From JBAVOR01 sp049692255 (GTDB lineage: Bacteria; Babelota; Babeliae; Babelales; JACPOV01), in the NCBI GenBank assembly GCA_049692255.1, contig JBAVOR010000025.1, positions 1-64,000 on the forward strand: DNA of 64,000 bases. Reading direction: 5' to 3'. The position numbers were made by a program, and so were the translations under genes. Under the pieces are notes generated by a model that saw only the letters and a list, made by a program, of their open reading frames with translations, had not been told where the DNA came from and searched no databases. Below are positions 25,730 through 34,752 of this stretch, one piece after another; position 1 is the stretch's first letter, and the number at the start of each line of letters is the position of its first letter.

Positions 25730-27328
25730 ATGAAACATTCATGGGTAACACTGCTCCCCCCCACTATCGTACTCGTATGCTCTTCGCTCACCAAACGGGT
25801 CTCCTTTTCTTTATTAATGGGCATTACCAGTGCTGCATTAATCGTTTCTCATTTTTATGTGCCGGGAACGGTTGCCATCGCTACTGCTCGCATTTTTAAT
25901 GAAATAATTGACCCCGCCAACATGCTCACCAATGCCTTTTTATTGCTTTTGGGCATGATTATTACCCTGATGAACTTAACCGGCGGCACCTACGCATATG
26001 GGGTATTGCTGCAAAAATGGCTCAAAACTGCCCGACATGCAAAACTTTCAAGTATCGCTTTATCTTTGTGCTTTATGATTGATGACTTTTTTAGCAGCCT
26101 AACGGTTGGCTGTATCATGAAACCGCTGTTTGATACATTTCATATACCACGGGTTAAATTAGCATATTTGATCGATTCATTAGCAGCTCCCATGGTTATT
26201 ATTATGCCTTTTTCTACCTGGCTTGCCATGATACTCATGCAACTGCATAAAGCAGGCATACACGAAGAGATGGCACAACACCCCCTTATCATTGCCGATC
26301 CATTTTTAACCTATTTACGCGTAATTCCATTTATTCTGTACTCATTCGCTTGCCTGGCAACCGTATTTTTCATTTCTTACTTTTCTATCTCGTATGGCCC
26401 TATGGCGGCACAAGAGGCGATAGCTCATGAAACAGGCAACCTTTTTGGCGGAAAATCTCCACTCAAAGAAACGGTTAGCATTGTCACCCCCACAGGGTCT
26501 ATTATCGACTTCGCTTTCCCCCTTATCAGCCTCATAACCTGCTGCGTTGCTACTATCTTGCATGATGGTAACTCTACGGTATTTGGTGGCACCAACGGAG
26601 TGTTGGCTGCAGTACAGCAGGCAAATATTTTCTGGGCCCTCTTTTTTGGGGCTGCTATTTCATTTGTCATAAGCTTTTGTTTTATGATCTTTCGCAAAAA
26701 AATGGGTGTTTTTGCATTAGTAGAAACGGTTCGTGGTGGTTTCGACCTCATGTGGACCTCTATCGTAACCCTAGTGCTTGCCTGGACCTTTAGCAGCATG
26801 CTCCGTACCGATCTTTTTGTCGGCTCTTACCTGGCACAAAGCCTAACGGGAACCATAGCTGGCTGGTTGCTCCCTGCCCTCTTTTATTGCGCTTCTCTTA
26901 TTACCGCTATTGCCACCGGTTCTTCTTGGGGAACCATTGCAGTTATGGTGCCTATCGCGGTGCCCATGTTGCCTCCTTTCTTTGGCATAGCTACCCCTGC
27001 CACCCCTGAAACAATTGCCATGGTATACCCGGTCATTGGTGCGATATTTTCTGGCGCTGTTGCCGGAGACCATGTTTCCCCTATAGCTCCTACATCGATT
27101 ATGTCTGCCACCAGTGCTGGCTGTTATTTGACCGACCATATCGTTACCCAATTACCATACGCCATACCCGCCCTCGTTAACACGGTTATAGGGTATCTGG
27201 CTATTGGGCTTATGCTGCACAACAGCTACTCTCTGTGGCAATCCTGGGCCGGCGGCATGGCAACTGCCCTTATAGGGACTATTCTCTGTATTAGCATTGC
27301 CAATCGCCTCGCGAAAGAACGTGCATAA
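25730..27328 (+). CDS. Na+/H+ antiporter, NhaC-like family
   Basis: An integral membrane transporter of the NhaC/Na+-H+ antiporter superfamily, likely exchanging sodium (or an organic acid) for protons. About 12 hydrophobic segments. The family signature near the C-terminus is GDHVSPIAPTSIMSATSAGC followed by DHIVTQLPYA. The N-terminus WVTLLPPTIVLVCSS is typical of family starts, which supports the ATG at 25730; an upstream ATG at 25685 adds 15 residues. About 532 residues. Substrate cannot be told from sequence alone. Single gene. Confidence 0.85.
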   Translation: MKHSWVTLLPPTIVLVCSSLTKRVSFSLLMGITSAALIVSHFYVPGTVAIATARIFNEIIDPANMLTNAFLLLLGMIITLMNLTGGTYAYGVLLQKWLKTARHAKLSSIALSLCFMIDDFFSSLTVGCIMKPLFDTFHIPRVKLAYLIDSLAAPMVIIMPFSTWLAMILMQLHKAGIHEEMAQHPLIIADPFLTYLRVIPFILYSFACLATVFFISYFSISYGPMAAQEAIAHETGNLFGGKSPLKETVSIVTPTGSIIDFAFPLISLITCCVATILHDGNSTVFGGTNGVLAAVQQANIFWALFFGAAISFVISFCFMIFRKKMGVFALVETVRGGFDLMWTSIVTLVLAWTFSSMLRTDLFVGSYLAQSLTGTIAGWLLPALFYCASLITAIATGSSWGTIAVMVPIAVPMLPPFFGIATPATPETIAMVYPVIGAIFSGAVAGDHVSPIAPTSIMSATSAGCYLTDHIVTQLPYAIPALVNTVIGYLAIGLMLHNSYSLWQSWAGGMATALIGTILCISIANRLAKERA

Positions 27329-27381
27329 TATTTTCTGTCTGAAATGTCGCTAAGGCTATTTTTCAGGTTTGGGCTATATTT

Positions 27382-27410
27382 TTGACAAATAAGCATAAGT
27401 TGGCTATAGT
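27382..27410 (+). promoter_or_regulatory. Strong sigma70 promoter before the 27448 gene
   Basis: TTGACA, 17-base spacer, TATAGT: a perfect -35 and near-consensus -10 with ideal spacing, 38 bases before the gene start. Confidence 0.75.
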
Positions 27411-27447
27411 AAGAGAGTAAATATGACTTTTAATGGAGGTCCATCTT

Positions 27448-28020
27448 ATGAACTTTAAACAATTTTTATTCTTCGTAGCAGCAATGCTTCCCGTAACAAC
27501 ATTGCTCCAGGTGACTCCTGTTATCGCAGGACCAGAAAAAGCCTTGGAAACAGGATTGTTGTACGCGCAAAAAGTAGCAGATTACACACAAATAGTACAA
27601 GCATCGCAAAACGCAGCAGCAACAGTTGCTGCCGGAGAAGCACCAAAAATCAATCAAAAAATTATTTCGCTAGCATTTTCTGATGCTAAGGGGTTCTGGT
27701 TTGGCGCACTGGGGTTCGGCGCAGCTACTGTTCTGGTAGCCACCCTAACTCATGTATACCAAAAATATAGGGCCAATATCGATCACACCACAAGCACTGC
27801 CATTACCCAAACTACTCAACAACAGGCTAAACAGAGCAGTTTCATACGAGCCCAGCTTTCAGACAAGGCACAATTTTGGGGAACTCTAGCAACTATTGGC
27901 CTCGGCGTTGCCGCCTATCAGATGGGTCAAAAAGCAATGGAACACACCAGTTCTATGTTAAGTTTATTCATTCGTGACGGATACCTGTGTGGCGATGTAT
28001 GGCGAGCATGGCGAGCATAA
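27448..28020 (+). CDS. Exported or membrane-anchored protein, unknown function
   Basis: 190 residues starting MNFKQFLFFVAAMLPVTTLL, a signal peptide or first membrane helix. A central hydrophobic segment (FWFGALGFGAATVLVATLT) and a third one (FWGTLATIGLGVAAYQMG) follow. No family recognised. The start at 27448 has a GGAGGT site 7 bases upstream; a frame from 27433 would place that site inside the gene. It has a near-consensus promoter and its own terminator, so it is likely well expressed as a single gene. Confidence 0.72.
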   Translation: MNFKQFLFFVAAMLPVTTLLQVTPVIAGPEKALETGLLYAQKVADYTQIVQASQNAAATVAAGEAPKINQKIISLAFSDAKGFWFGALGFGAATVLVATLTHVYQKYRANIDHTTSTAITQTTQQQAKQSSFIRAQLSDKAQFWGTLATIGLGVAAYQMGQKAMEHTSSMLSLFIRDGYLCGDVWRAWRA

Positions 28021-28040
28021 AAATTTCTCTCTAAAAAACA

Positions 28041-28070
28041 AAAAAGAGCCGCGTAAAAACGGCTCTTTTT
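28041..28070. terminator. Bidirectional terminator between the 27448 gene and pepP
   Basis: AAAAAGAGCCG and CGGCTCTTTTT form a perfect 11-bp stem with an 8-base loop. T-runs occur on both strands, so it can serve both convergent genes. Confidence 0.88.
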
Positions 28071-28100
28071 ATTTGTTCTTACATTACTGTTCAAGCGCCC

Positions 28101-29504
28101 TTATCCAATTGCTTCTTCTTCTTCACAGCAATCACCATCGCAACAGTTATTGTCTTGGTCTTCATTTTCATCATCATCTTCTTCATCTTGAGAGTAATCC
28201 ATAGAATGGACACCATCTACAAATGCTTCCAACTCTTCTACCGTTTTTGGTAATGCTTCACTGAGGCATTCGACCCCATCTTGCGTTACCCGGTAATTAT
28301 CTTCTATGCGAATGCCCAGCTGCTCAGCAGCAATGTAAATACCTGGTTCAATGGTAATCACATCGTTGACTGCTAGCGGCTGATTATAGTCACCCACGTC
28401 ATGCACATCTAATCCGAGGTAATGGCCTATGCCATGGAAGAAATATTGATCATAGCCACCCTTTTCCTTTAAAAAAGCACAGGCTAAATGATACAGCGAT
28501 TTTTCAGGGACTTTGGCGTTAGAAAGCCAGTAGCCTGGTTTGGCGATCGACGCAATATATTCTTGCGTTTGTAGCACAATTTCATACACCTCTTTTTGGC
28601 GATCAGTAAATATGCCCGAAACAGGGTAAGTACGGGTTAAATCAGCACAGTAGCCATTAAATATGGCACCAACATCTACCACCACCAAATCACCATCTTC
28701 CATGGTGCGCATATGATCGTGATAGTGCAAAATAGTGCTATGCGGCCCCGATGCAACAATTGACGGGAACGCTGCACGTGCCCCTGCACGCATAAATTCC
28801 CCCTCGATAGCGCCATGCACTTCCATTTCAGTGGCGTGGTGCTCGATAAACCGAACCGCTTGCAATTGGCCCATCATGGTAATGCGTATCGCTTCTTGCA
28901 TCGATTCTAGTTCATATGCAGATTTTGATCGTCGCAACTCACCTATAACACCAGAAATATCGATCCATGCAGATTCTAACGCAGGAACAAAAATAGTAAG
29001 CTTATTTATCAGCAGTTGTTGATCAATAGCAGTAGCAGTGCTCACCGGCCGCACTGTGTATAGTTTCTTACCCGCCTGCACCTGGATTTGCAAGTCTTGC
29101 AATAGATGACTATATGCCTCGCGTGGGGCCAATAAAGAAATGGTATACCCTGGCTGTGCTGAACCAAGGTACGCAATGGTATCTACACCGTTCGTTGCTT
29201 CTTGGCTTTCGTCAGGAGCTAACACTCCCGCCATCCACTGCGAACGCGGCTTGGTAAATTGGGGAACATACACCGTCGTTGTTTCAGTTGCTAGATCGAC
29301 CGTCATGATTACGCCCGGCTCCCGAATACCGGTCAAATAATAGAATGTACCATCTTGACGGAACGATTCATGTTCGCGTTCAAAACTAGCACATAATACA
29401 ATGAGCCCATCTGAACTATTATTGTTTGACGCAATAATGGCATTTTTTAATTGATTACGCCGCTCTTGGTATACGGCAGGAGAAACTTGCTCAAAATATG
29501 GCAT
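28101..29504 (-). CDS. pepP: Xaa-Pro aminopeptidase (aminopeptidase P) with acidic Cys-rich tail
   Basis: A metallopeptidase that removes N-terminal residues preceding proline. It has an AMP_N-type N-terminal domain (SFEREHESFRQDGTFYYLTG) and a pita-bread catalytic domain with metal ligands in VVVDVGAIFNGYCADLTR, HGIGHYLGLDVHDVGDY, ITIEPGIYI and IRIEDNYRVT. The start at 29504 (MPYFEQVSP) follows AAAGGA; the frame is open for another 41 codons. After the normal end there is a tail of about 30 residues rich in Asp/Glu with paired cysteines (NNCCDGDCCEEEE), which I do not know in this family. Confidence 0.92.
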   Translation of the reverse strand: MPYFEQVSPAVYQERRNQLKNAIIASNNNSSDGLIVLCASFEREHESFRQDGTFYYLTGIREPGVIMTVDLATETTTVYVPQFTKPRSQWMAGVLAPDESQEATNGVDTIAYLGSAQPGYTISLLAPREAYSHLLQDLQIQVQAGKKLYTVRPVSTATAIDQQLLINKLTIFVPALESAWIDISGVIGELRRSKSAYELESMQEAIRITMMGQLQAVRFIEHHATEMEVHGAIEGEFMRAGARAAFPSIVASGPHSTILHYHDHMRTMEDGDLVVVDVGAIFNGYCADLTRTYPVSGIFTDRQKEVYEIVLQTQEYIASIAKPGYWLSNAKVPEKSLYHLACAFLKEKGGYDQYFFHGIGHYLGLDVHDVGDYNQPLAVNDVITIEPGIYIAAEQLGIRIEDNYRVTQDGVECLSEALPKTVEELEAFVDGVHSMDYSQDEEDDDENEDQDNNCCDGDCCEEEEAIG

Positions 29505-29609
29505 AACGAAGGGTCCTTTCATAGCAAATAATTTTGTATTGAGTATAGCCTTTGCGTGGGCAAATGAATAGCTTTCACCAAACCCTTTACTTTTATTTCT
29601 AAAAGAAAT

Positions 29610-29615
29610 TATAAT
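29610..29615 (+). promoter_or_regulatory. Candidate -10 element for the 29654 gene
   Basis: A perfect TATAAT at 29610, with a weak TTACTT 17 bases upstream as possible -35. It is 38 bases before the start of the small exported protein. Confidence 0.4.
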
Positions 29616-29653
29616 CATAGTATGCAAAATACCCTCACAAAAAAGGAATCGAT

Positions 29654-29905
29654 ATGAAATATCAAATAATGTTCATTGTAAGTATGTCGTTATTCAGCGC
29701 GACCTCTGTTTACAGCTGTGATGAGTCGTGGTGCGATGAAGATATGTCATGCGTATTTGCGCCTTGTGTTGAATCGCACAAACCAGAAGCAGTGATTCGC
29801 GATGAAGACGAAATTGGGCGTCAATATGCAGACAATCATGGGCAAGTAGGCAATTGGATTACCGATGGAGACCAGAAAAAAGCTGAAGACCGCGACTTAC
29901 CGTAA
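29654..29905 (+). CDS. Small acidic Cys-containing exported protein
   Basis: 83 residues. A signal peptide (MKYQIMFIVSMSLFSATSVYS) precedes a CDESWCDEDMSCVFAPC cluster and a strongly acidic, Gly/Asp-rich remainder. Four cysteines just after the cleavage site suggest disulfides or metal binding. AAAAAAGGAA precedes the ATG. No family recognised. It is divergent from pepP, whose C-terminal tail is also acidic and Cys-rich. It converges with recR, 4 bases away. Confidence 0.65.
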   Translation: MKYQIMFIVSMSLFSATSVYSCDESWCDEDMSCVFAPCVESHKPEAVIRDEDEIGRQYADNHGQVGNWITDGDQKKAEDRDLP

Positions 29906-29909
29906 GAAA

Positions 29910-30512
29910 TTAAAAATTTCTGCGTTCAGAAATTGCTTTGAGCACCGTTACACGGTCCATATATTCTAAACTGGAGCCGACTGGTACCCCACGCGCTAAG
30001 CAGGTAATAGTAACAGGAAACGACTTTAATTGCTGCGCAATAAATGCGGCGGTTGCCTCACCTTCTGGCGTTTGATTGGTCGCCAAAATCAGTTCTTTTA
30101 CTTTACCAGCTTCTATACGCTTGATTAATTGATCGATTGATAAATCATACGGGCTAATGCCTTCGAGTGGACTTAAGGCTCCACCAAGCACATGATACAC
30201 TCCCTTAAACCCCTCTGTTTTTTCTATCGCCAGTAGCTCCTGCCATGTTTCTACTACACAGATAACTGCCTGATCACGCGTAGGCGATTGACAAAAAAAA
30301 CAGCTCGTTTCTTTTTCTTTCCATGTGCAACAGATAGGGCACCGCACAATCTGCTCTTTTGCCTGCATAATTGCCTGACAAAACTCTTGTGCCTTAGCTT
30401 GTTCAATGGTCAAAAAATGCGCAATAACTCGATACATATTTTTTGATGCAAGGTACGGCACTTGTTGAAATTGGCGAACCAACTGTTTAAAGGTAGGGCT
30501 TTGGTCGATCAT
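29910..30512 (-). CDS. recR: Recombination mediator protein RecR
   Basis: Works with RecO/RecF to load RecA on gapped DNA. It has a helix-hairpin-helix N-terminus, a zinc finger (CPICCTWKEKETSCFFC), a Toprim domain beginning AVICVVETWQELLAIEKT, and the Walker-like GGALSPLEGISPYDL. 200 residues, normal. It lies 3 bases after the yidC stop on the same strand, so the two may be cotranscribed. Confidence 0.95.
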   Translation of the reverse strand: MIDQSPTFKQLVRQFQQVPYLASKNMYRVIAHFLTIEQAKAQEFCQAIMQAKEQIVRCPICCTWKEKETSCFFCQSPTRDQAVICVVETWQELLAIEKTEGFKGVYHVLGGALSPLEGISPYDLSIDQLIKRIEAGKVKELILATNQTPEGEATAAFIAQQLKSFPVTITCLARGVPVGSSLEYMDRVTVLKAISERRNF

Positions 30513-30515
30513 GCT

Positions 30516-32102
30516 TCACGCCACTTTTCGCCGCTGCGTTATCACTGCTTGTACCACACCAGCATAGGTGCTCACCAGCACGCATAGTAAAAAGCCTGAA
30601 GCTACGTTAGTCAAAATTGCACCAGCCACTACTGCAATCACCAATGAAGAAATACGTTGGCGCGTATCAGGGGCTGCTGTAGTCGCAATATGAATCATAA
30701 AACCAAAAGCAGCAATGAGTGGTAAAATATAATATTTATCCGGTGATGAAAGATCATCTACCCACAAAAATGGGGCGCGATACAGTTCTACCGCATTGGC
30801 TAAAATAATGCTGGTAGCCCAAAACATAGGCAGCTGAATAAGGCTAACCACACAACCGCCCAATCCTGGCAACCCATGCGTACGCATCAGTTCCATGCGT
30901 TCTTGGGCAAGCTGTTGCGGGTCATGTTTATATTTTTGCTGAATATACTCTAATTTACGCTGATACTCTGCACGTTTTTTTTCATTTTTAGTGCGTGGTT
31001 CATACGTGAATGGGAATAATAGTATTCGGAACACCAATGATATGATAATCAATGACCAGCCATAGTTATGCACATATTTATTAATCCAATTAAGCGCATG
31101 AAGTAACATTTTAGAAAGCGGTTTAGAAAGAAATGAAAACCACCCATAATTAAGCGTATATTCTAAACGGGGATCTACCGCTTGTAACGCTTCATCCTCT
31201 TTAGGCCCAAAGTAAAATGACAATGTCCATGTCTTATTTTCAACAATGGTTGGACCTTCTAAAATGGCGTACATACGCTCAAGATCGATCGATTTAAAAT
31301 AACCGCGTTGCGCAAAATGATCTGCATCATGTACTAATGCATGCACAAAGTAACGATCTTGCGCACCAAATAAAGTGGGGCGCGCCCAGTACGCATTAAA
31401 GCTATCTTCTTTCTTTGGAATCGATTGCACCTTGTGTTTACCGCTGTTAGCTATACCAGTGATTGCATCATTATTCGCTAAATCGGCAATCAATGGTGAT
31501 GCAAAAAAGAGGCGCGGTTGCTCTGTTTTTCCATGCCAATCTGCACGAGTAACTGCCACTGTACAATCGATACGATAGGTGTGGGTATATACCACAAATG
31601 TTTTAGTGATCGCTCCATCCCCATCAAGTGGCGCTTTGTACACCAGCGTGTGTTTTTCATCATTTTTATCTTGAGACACCAACTCATAGGCTAATGGGGT
31701 TTTTTCCGCAAGTGCAACTATAAAACTGAGCCGTTCATGCTCGTGCACATTAGGCACTGCCAACGTACTCATAAAATAACTTTTGCCGCCAAATGGTCTT
31801 CTAAACTGCACTTGCTGCAATGTGCCACCACGGGTACTAAATTCGTACCGTGCGTGCTCCGTTTCAACAGTAGTTATTTTGAAAGTTCCTCCCTTGGCAT
31901 CCTTGAAATCGATTTCCGTAAACAACGGTTGATTTAAAGCTGGTTCTACCACCTTAGGTGCTACTACACGCTGGCCAGAAGCAGCCGGTTCATTCGATTG
32001 CTGTGGACTAAAATAGTATTGCATAAACATGGTGAAAAGAAATGCTAAACCAGCAGCAAGGATAAGATCTTGTCGTTTCATGCTAAAAACCTTTGATAAC
32101 AA
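30516..32102 (-). CDS. yidC: Membrane protein insertase YidC
   Basis: Inserts proteins into the inner membrane with or without SecYEG. An N-terminal membrane anchor (LILAAGLAFLFTMFMQYYF) is followed by a large periplasmic P2 domain (about residues 60-330), then the conserved five-helix core with YGWSLIIISLVFRILLFPFT, QLPMFWATSIILANAVEL and a basic C-terminus. 528 residues with P2, so the Gram-negative form, which implies a two-membrane envelope. It is not beside rnpA/rpmH here. Confidence 0.93.
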   Translation of the reverse strand: MLSKVFSMKRQDLILAAGLAFLFTMFMQYYFSPQQSNEPAASGQRVVAPKVVEPALNQPLFTEIDFKDAKGGTFKITTVETEHARYEFSTRGGTLQQVQFRRPFGGKSYFMSTLAVPNVHEHERLSFIVALAEKTPLAYELVSQDKNDEKHTLVYKAPLDGDGAITKTFVVYTHTYRIDCTVAVTRADWHGKTEQPRLFFASPLIADLANNDAITGIANSGKHKVQSIPKKEDSFNAYWARPTLFGAQDRYFVHALVHDADHFAQRGYFKSIDLERMYAILEGPTIVENKTWTLSFYFGPKEDEALQAVDPRLEYTLNYGWFSFLSKPLSKMLLHALNWINKYVHNYGWSLIIISLVFRILLFPFTYEPRTKNEKKRAEYQRKLEYIQQKYKHDPQQLAQERMELMRTHGLPGLGGCVVSLIQLPMFWATSIILANAVELYRAPFLWVDDLSSPDKYYILPLIAAFGFMIHIATTAAPDTRQRISSLVIAVVAGAILTNVASGFLLCVLVSTYAGVVQAVITQRRKVA

Positions 32103-32260
32103 GAAGAATGGTATGACTTTGATTAGTTATAGTATCATGAAAATACTGTGAGAGCTATCAGAATTGTAAACCTGAGGCAAAACTATTGCATTTCAATAGC
32201 AGTTTTTATTTTATTAAAAACAAAAGAACTTTACAAAAAAAGGATATACCATGGCTCGAT

Positions 32261-32471
32261 GGTACTAATAATAGTACTGGCAATAATGATCGTCTCAGCG
32301 AAAGCTTTTGTAACAATAACAGATGTATTACCCACTTGCACTCTAGAAGAAAACCAATGCACCCACCAGAAAAGTAACAGCAGCAATAACTGCTACTCGA
32401 TCTCCAACGCCCCGAATATGGTTTTGGTTTCGATCACCAGCTGCTCTGCAACGCCGGGGTGGGTGAAATAG
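32261..32471 (+). CDS. Possible small exported protein (uncertain)
   Basis: A 70-residue frame starting with a hydrophobic segment (MVLIIVLAIMIVSAKAF), then a Cys- and Asn/Ser-rich stretch (CTLEENQCTHQKSNSSNNC). An AAAAAAGG site sits somewhat far upstream, before an ATG at 32250 whose own frame stops after 5 codons. The last 79 bases overlap the coding region of the convergent LiaF-like gene. It may be a decayed or spurious frame. The rest of the 32103-32392 gap shows nothing else I can support. Confidence 0.25.
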
Positions 32472-32887
32472 ACAACCTCACCGAACGATACCATATTACC
32501 ATCGGGGAAAGTAGCCGAGCCACTAATAATTTTGGCGGTAATTTTAGTAGGTATTGCAGGATCAAGCTTGAGTATTGTTTTACCAAAAACGGTATTAATA
32601 CGCACCCGTTGCATATCATTGTATTCACGCGGTTCAATAATACGTTTTGCTAAAGTAACATCAATAGTGCGGCAATTTGGTTCATCAGCAGTGTTATTAT
32701 TCCAATGGCATTGCCACTTGTTTTTCTTAAGTAATGGCTTTTCAGTAATCATAGTCACGCCGAGATAGATGAACATACCCGCTAACGCTAAACGCACAAA
32801 CGGTATATCGATACCAAACAATGCTTTCATAATAAGGGAAAGGCCAATGAGAATAAGTACCGTTCCCCATATAATAGATGATGTCAT
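32393..32887 (-). CDS. LiaF-like membrane protein
   Basis: 164 residues. Two N-terminal hydrophobic segments (IIWGTVLILIGLSLIM and VRLALAGMFIYLGVTMIT) resemble the LiaF transmembrane domain. The C-terminal half (RVRINTVFGKTILKLDPAIP to the end VIETKTIFGALEIE) looks like the DUF2154/cell-wall-active-antibiotic-response beta domain. The start at 32887 follows GAAAGAAG. No LiaRS-type two-component genes are nearby. The family assignment is by resemblance only. Confidence 0.55.
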   Translation of the reverse strand: MTSSIIWGTVLILIGLSLIMKALFGIDIPFVRLALAGMFIYLGVTMITEKPLLKKNKWQCHWNNNTADEPNCRTIDVTLAKRIIEPREYNDMQRVRINTVFGKTILKLDPAIPTKITAKIISGSATFPDGNMVSFGEVVYFTHPGVAEQLVIETKTIFGALEIE

Positions 32888-32923
32888 GCGACTTCTTTCA
32901 TGTGTATACATAGTAATCTTATA

Positions 32924-34063
32924 TTACCCTAAAAATTTCTTAAAAAACCCAGTAATGCCCCCTTCTGGTTCGGACACGCTGTCGCCAGTGAGAGTAGCAT
33001 ATTCTTTTAACTTTTCTTGTGCTGTTGTATCAAGACTCGTTGGAATATAACAGTTCGTGATAATAACTAAGTTACCACGCTTAGTACTATTGATACGATA
33101 AAACCCTTTGCTTGCAATAATAATCGTTTCTCCAACTCTAGTCCCCTTAGGCACCTTAATGGTTTCTTTGGTTCCATCAATATTTTCAATTTCCAACTGG
33201 CACCCAAACACAAGCTGCGCGTAGGTAAGCAGCAATGTTGTTTCTAAATTATCTCCATCTCTTCTAAATTGCTTGTCTGGTTGTACCGTTATTTTGAGGT
33301 ACAGGTCCCCAGCCTCACCACCAAATACTCCCGAATCGCCCATACCGGACACGCGTAATTCCGCACCATCAAAAATACCTCGCGGAATGTTAGGGCTCAT
33401 TTTTTCTAACTTTTGAATACGCGACTGTCCGCCACATGCTTTACAAGGAGATGGAATGGTGTAGCCTTGCCCTTGACATGTGGCACATGGCTGACTAAAA
33501 GCAAAAAAACCTTGTTGATACGTTTGCTGCCCTGTCCCATGGCAGGCAGTACAGGTTTCATAGCTCGTCCCTTTTTGTACCCCTTTATTGTCACACACTG
33601 CACAAGCTACAAAGCGATAATAGCTTAACTCGCGCTTAGTCCCTAAAAAAGCTTCTTTTAATGTTATGGTTGTTTCTTTGCGTAGATCATGTCCTCGCTG
33701 TGGCGCAGGAGCTGCTTTACGTGAACGTTTTTGCCGCTTAGAGCCGCCACCGCCAAACAGTTCACTAAAAATATCGCCAAATTGATCAAAGATATCATCC
33801 ATAGAAGCATTTTGCCCATGGAATCCGCCAGCACCCCCTTCTAGCCCCGCATGGCCGAATTGGTCATACTGCTGCCTTTTTTGCGTATCCGAAAGCACTT
33901 CGTATGCTTCAGCAGCCTCTTTAAATTTATTTTCTGCTTCTTTGTTATTCGGATTTTTATCAGGATGATATTTTAATGCTAGCTTGCGATAAGCAGCCTT
34001 AATTTCCTGTTCAGTTGCTGTTCGAGCTACCCCTAATATTTCATAATAATCATGTTTTGCCAT
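32924..34063 (-). CDS. dnaJ: Chaperone protein DnaJ
   Basis: Hsp70 co-chaperone. The J domain has the HPD motif in LALKYHPDKNPNN. A Gly/Phe-rich linker follows, then four zinc repeats (CAVCDNKG, CTACHGTG, CATCQGQG, CKACGGQS) and the C-terminal substrate-binding domain. The last repeat ends GGQS rather than GxG. The start at 34063 (MAKHDYYEILG) is the family start. 379 residues, normal. dnaK and grpE are not in the window. Confidence 0.96.
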   Translation of the reverse strand: MAKHDYYEILGVARTATEQEIKAAYRKLALKYHPDKNPNNKEAENKFKEAAEAYEVLSDTQKRQQYDQFGHAGLEGGAGGFHGQNASMDDIFDQFGDIFSELFGGGGSKRQKRSRKAAPAPQRGHDLRKETTITLKEAFLGTKRELSYYRFVACAVCDNKGVQKGTSYETCTACHGTGQQTYQQGFFAFSQPCATCQGQGYTIPSPCKACGGQSRIQKLEKMSPNIPRGIFDGAELRVSGMGDSGVFGGEAGDLYLKITVQPDKQFRRDGDNLETTLLLTYAQLVFGCQLEIENIDGTKETIKVPKGTRVGETIIIASKGFYRINSTKRGNLVIITNCYIPTSLDTTAQEKLKEYATLTGDSVSEPEGGITGFFKKFLG

Positions 34064-34201
34064 AGCATGCACCTGTTTTAAATATCTTATTTTTGCGCGT
34101 TATTTCACTTTTTTAGTATAAAGTATGTAGAAAAAAGCACAAAATGTTGCTATCCTAACTCGTAATATTACCATTACTCTTTTCACAAGGAAAAAATAAT
34201 A

Positions 34202-34738
34202 ATGACACCTATAGTTTATTTATCAACTATGTTTCTATTAAGCTTTTTTAATAAAACACTGCACTGTGCGGATAACGCGCGTACTGTGCAACCATTGAAC
34301 AACAAAATGGCTCTAAGCACCTTAGTGGACACAGCGAATGTAGACCCAACACAAGATACAGTTTGTTTTTCAAGAAATATGCAAGCTATCCGATTACACA
34401 ATTCGTTAGTTCCTCATAAAGAAAGAATAGTCACTTCGCTAGCAGTCAATCCTCATCCAGTCCACCAAAAGCATTGGCCTTGTGCTCTCTGTATTAACAC
34501 CGCATTAGCAGCATCCCAATCAATCAAAAAAAGAAGCAGAAAACCTACTCTCCCACAAGCAGAATTTAATAGTTATAACTTTACCCAACGATGCCTCTAC
34601 GAAAAGCACCTACAAGATGAGCATGCCATTGCAGATCTTAATACAGAAGAAACGCGGTCCTGCACTCCATGCCAAAAAAGCTTCAATCAGAAAAAAGAGT
34701 ACAACAAACACATCAAATACCATATCACAAAAAAGTGA
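34202..34738 (+). CDS. Exported C2H2-type zinc-finger-like protein (paralogue 1)
   Basis: 178 residues with an N-terminal signal peptide (MTPIVYLSTMFLLSFFN). The C-terminal third carries a canonical-looking C2H2 finger, CTPCQKSFNQKKEYNKHIKYH (positions about 154-174: CxxC, 12 residues, H, 3 residues, H), with the hydrophobic Phe in the expected place. A second Cys/His group lies upstream: PCALCINTA, then EKHLQDEH. Eukaryote-like fingers on an exported bacterial protein are unusual. AAGGAAAAAATAATA precedes the ATG. The next gene is its paralogue. Confidence 0.75.
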   Translation: MTPIVYLSTMFLLSFFNKTLHCADNARTVQPLNNKMALSTLVDTANVDPTQDTVCFSRNMQAIRLHNSLVPHKERIVTSLAVNPHPVHQKHWPCALCINTALAASQSIKKRSRKPTLPQAEFNSYNFTQRCLYEKHLQDEHAIADLNTEETRSCTPCQKSFNQKKEYNKHIKYHITKK

Positions 34739-34752
34739 GTAACCATTTTTAT

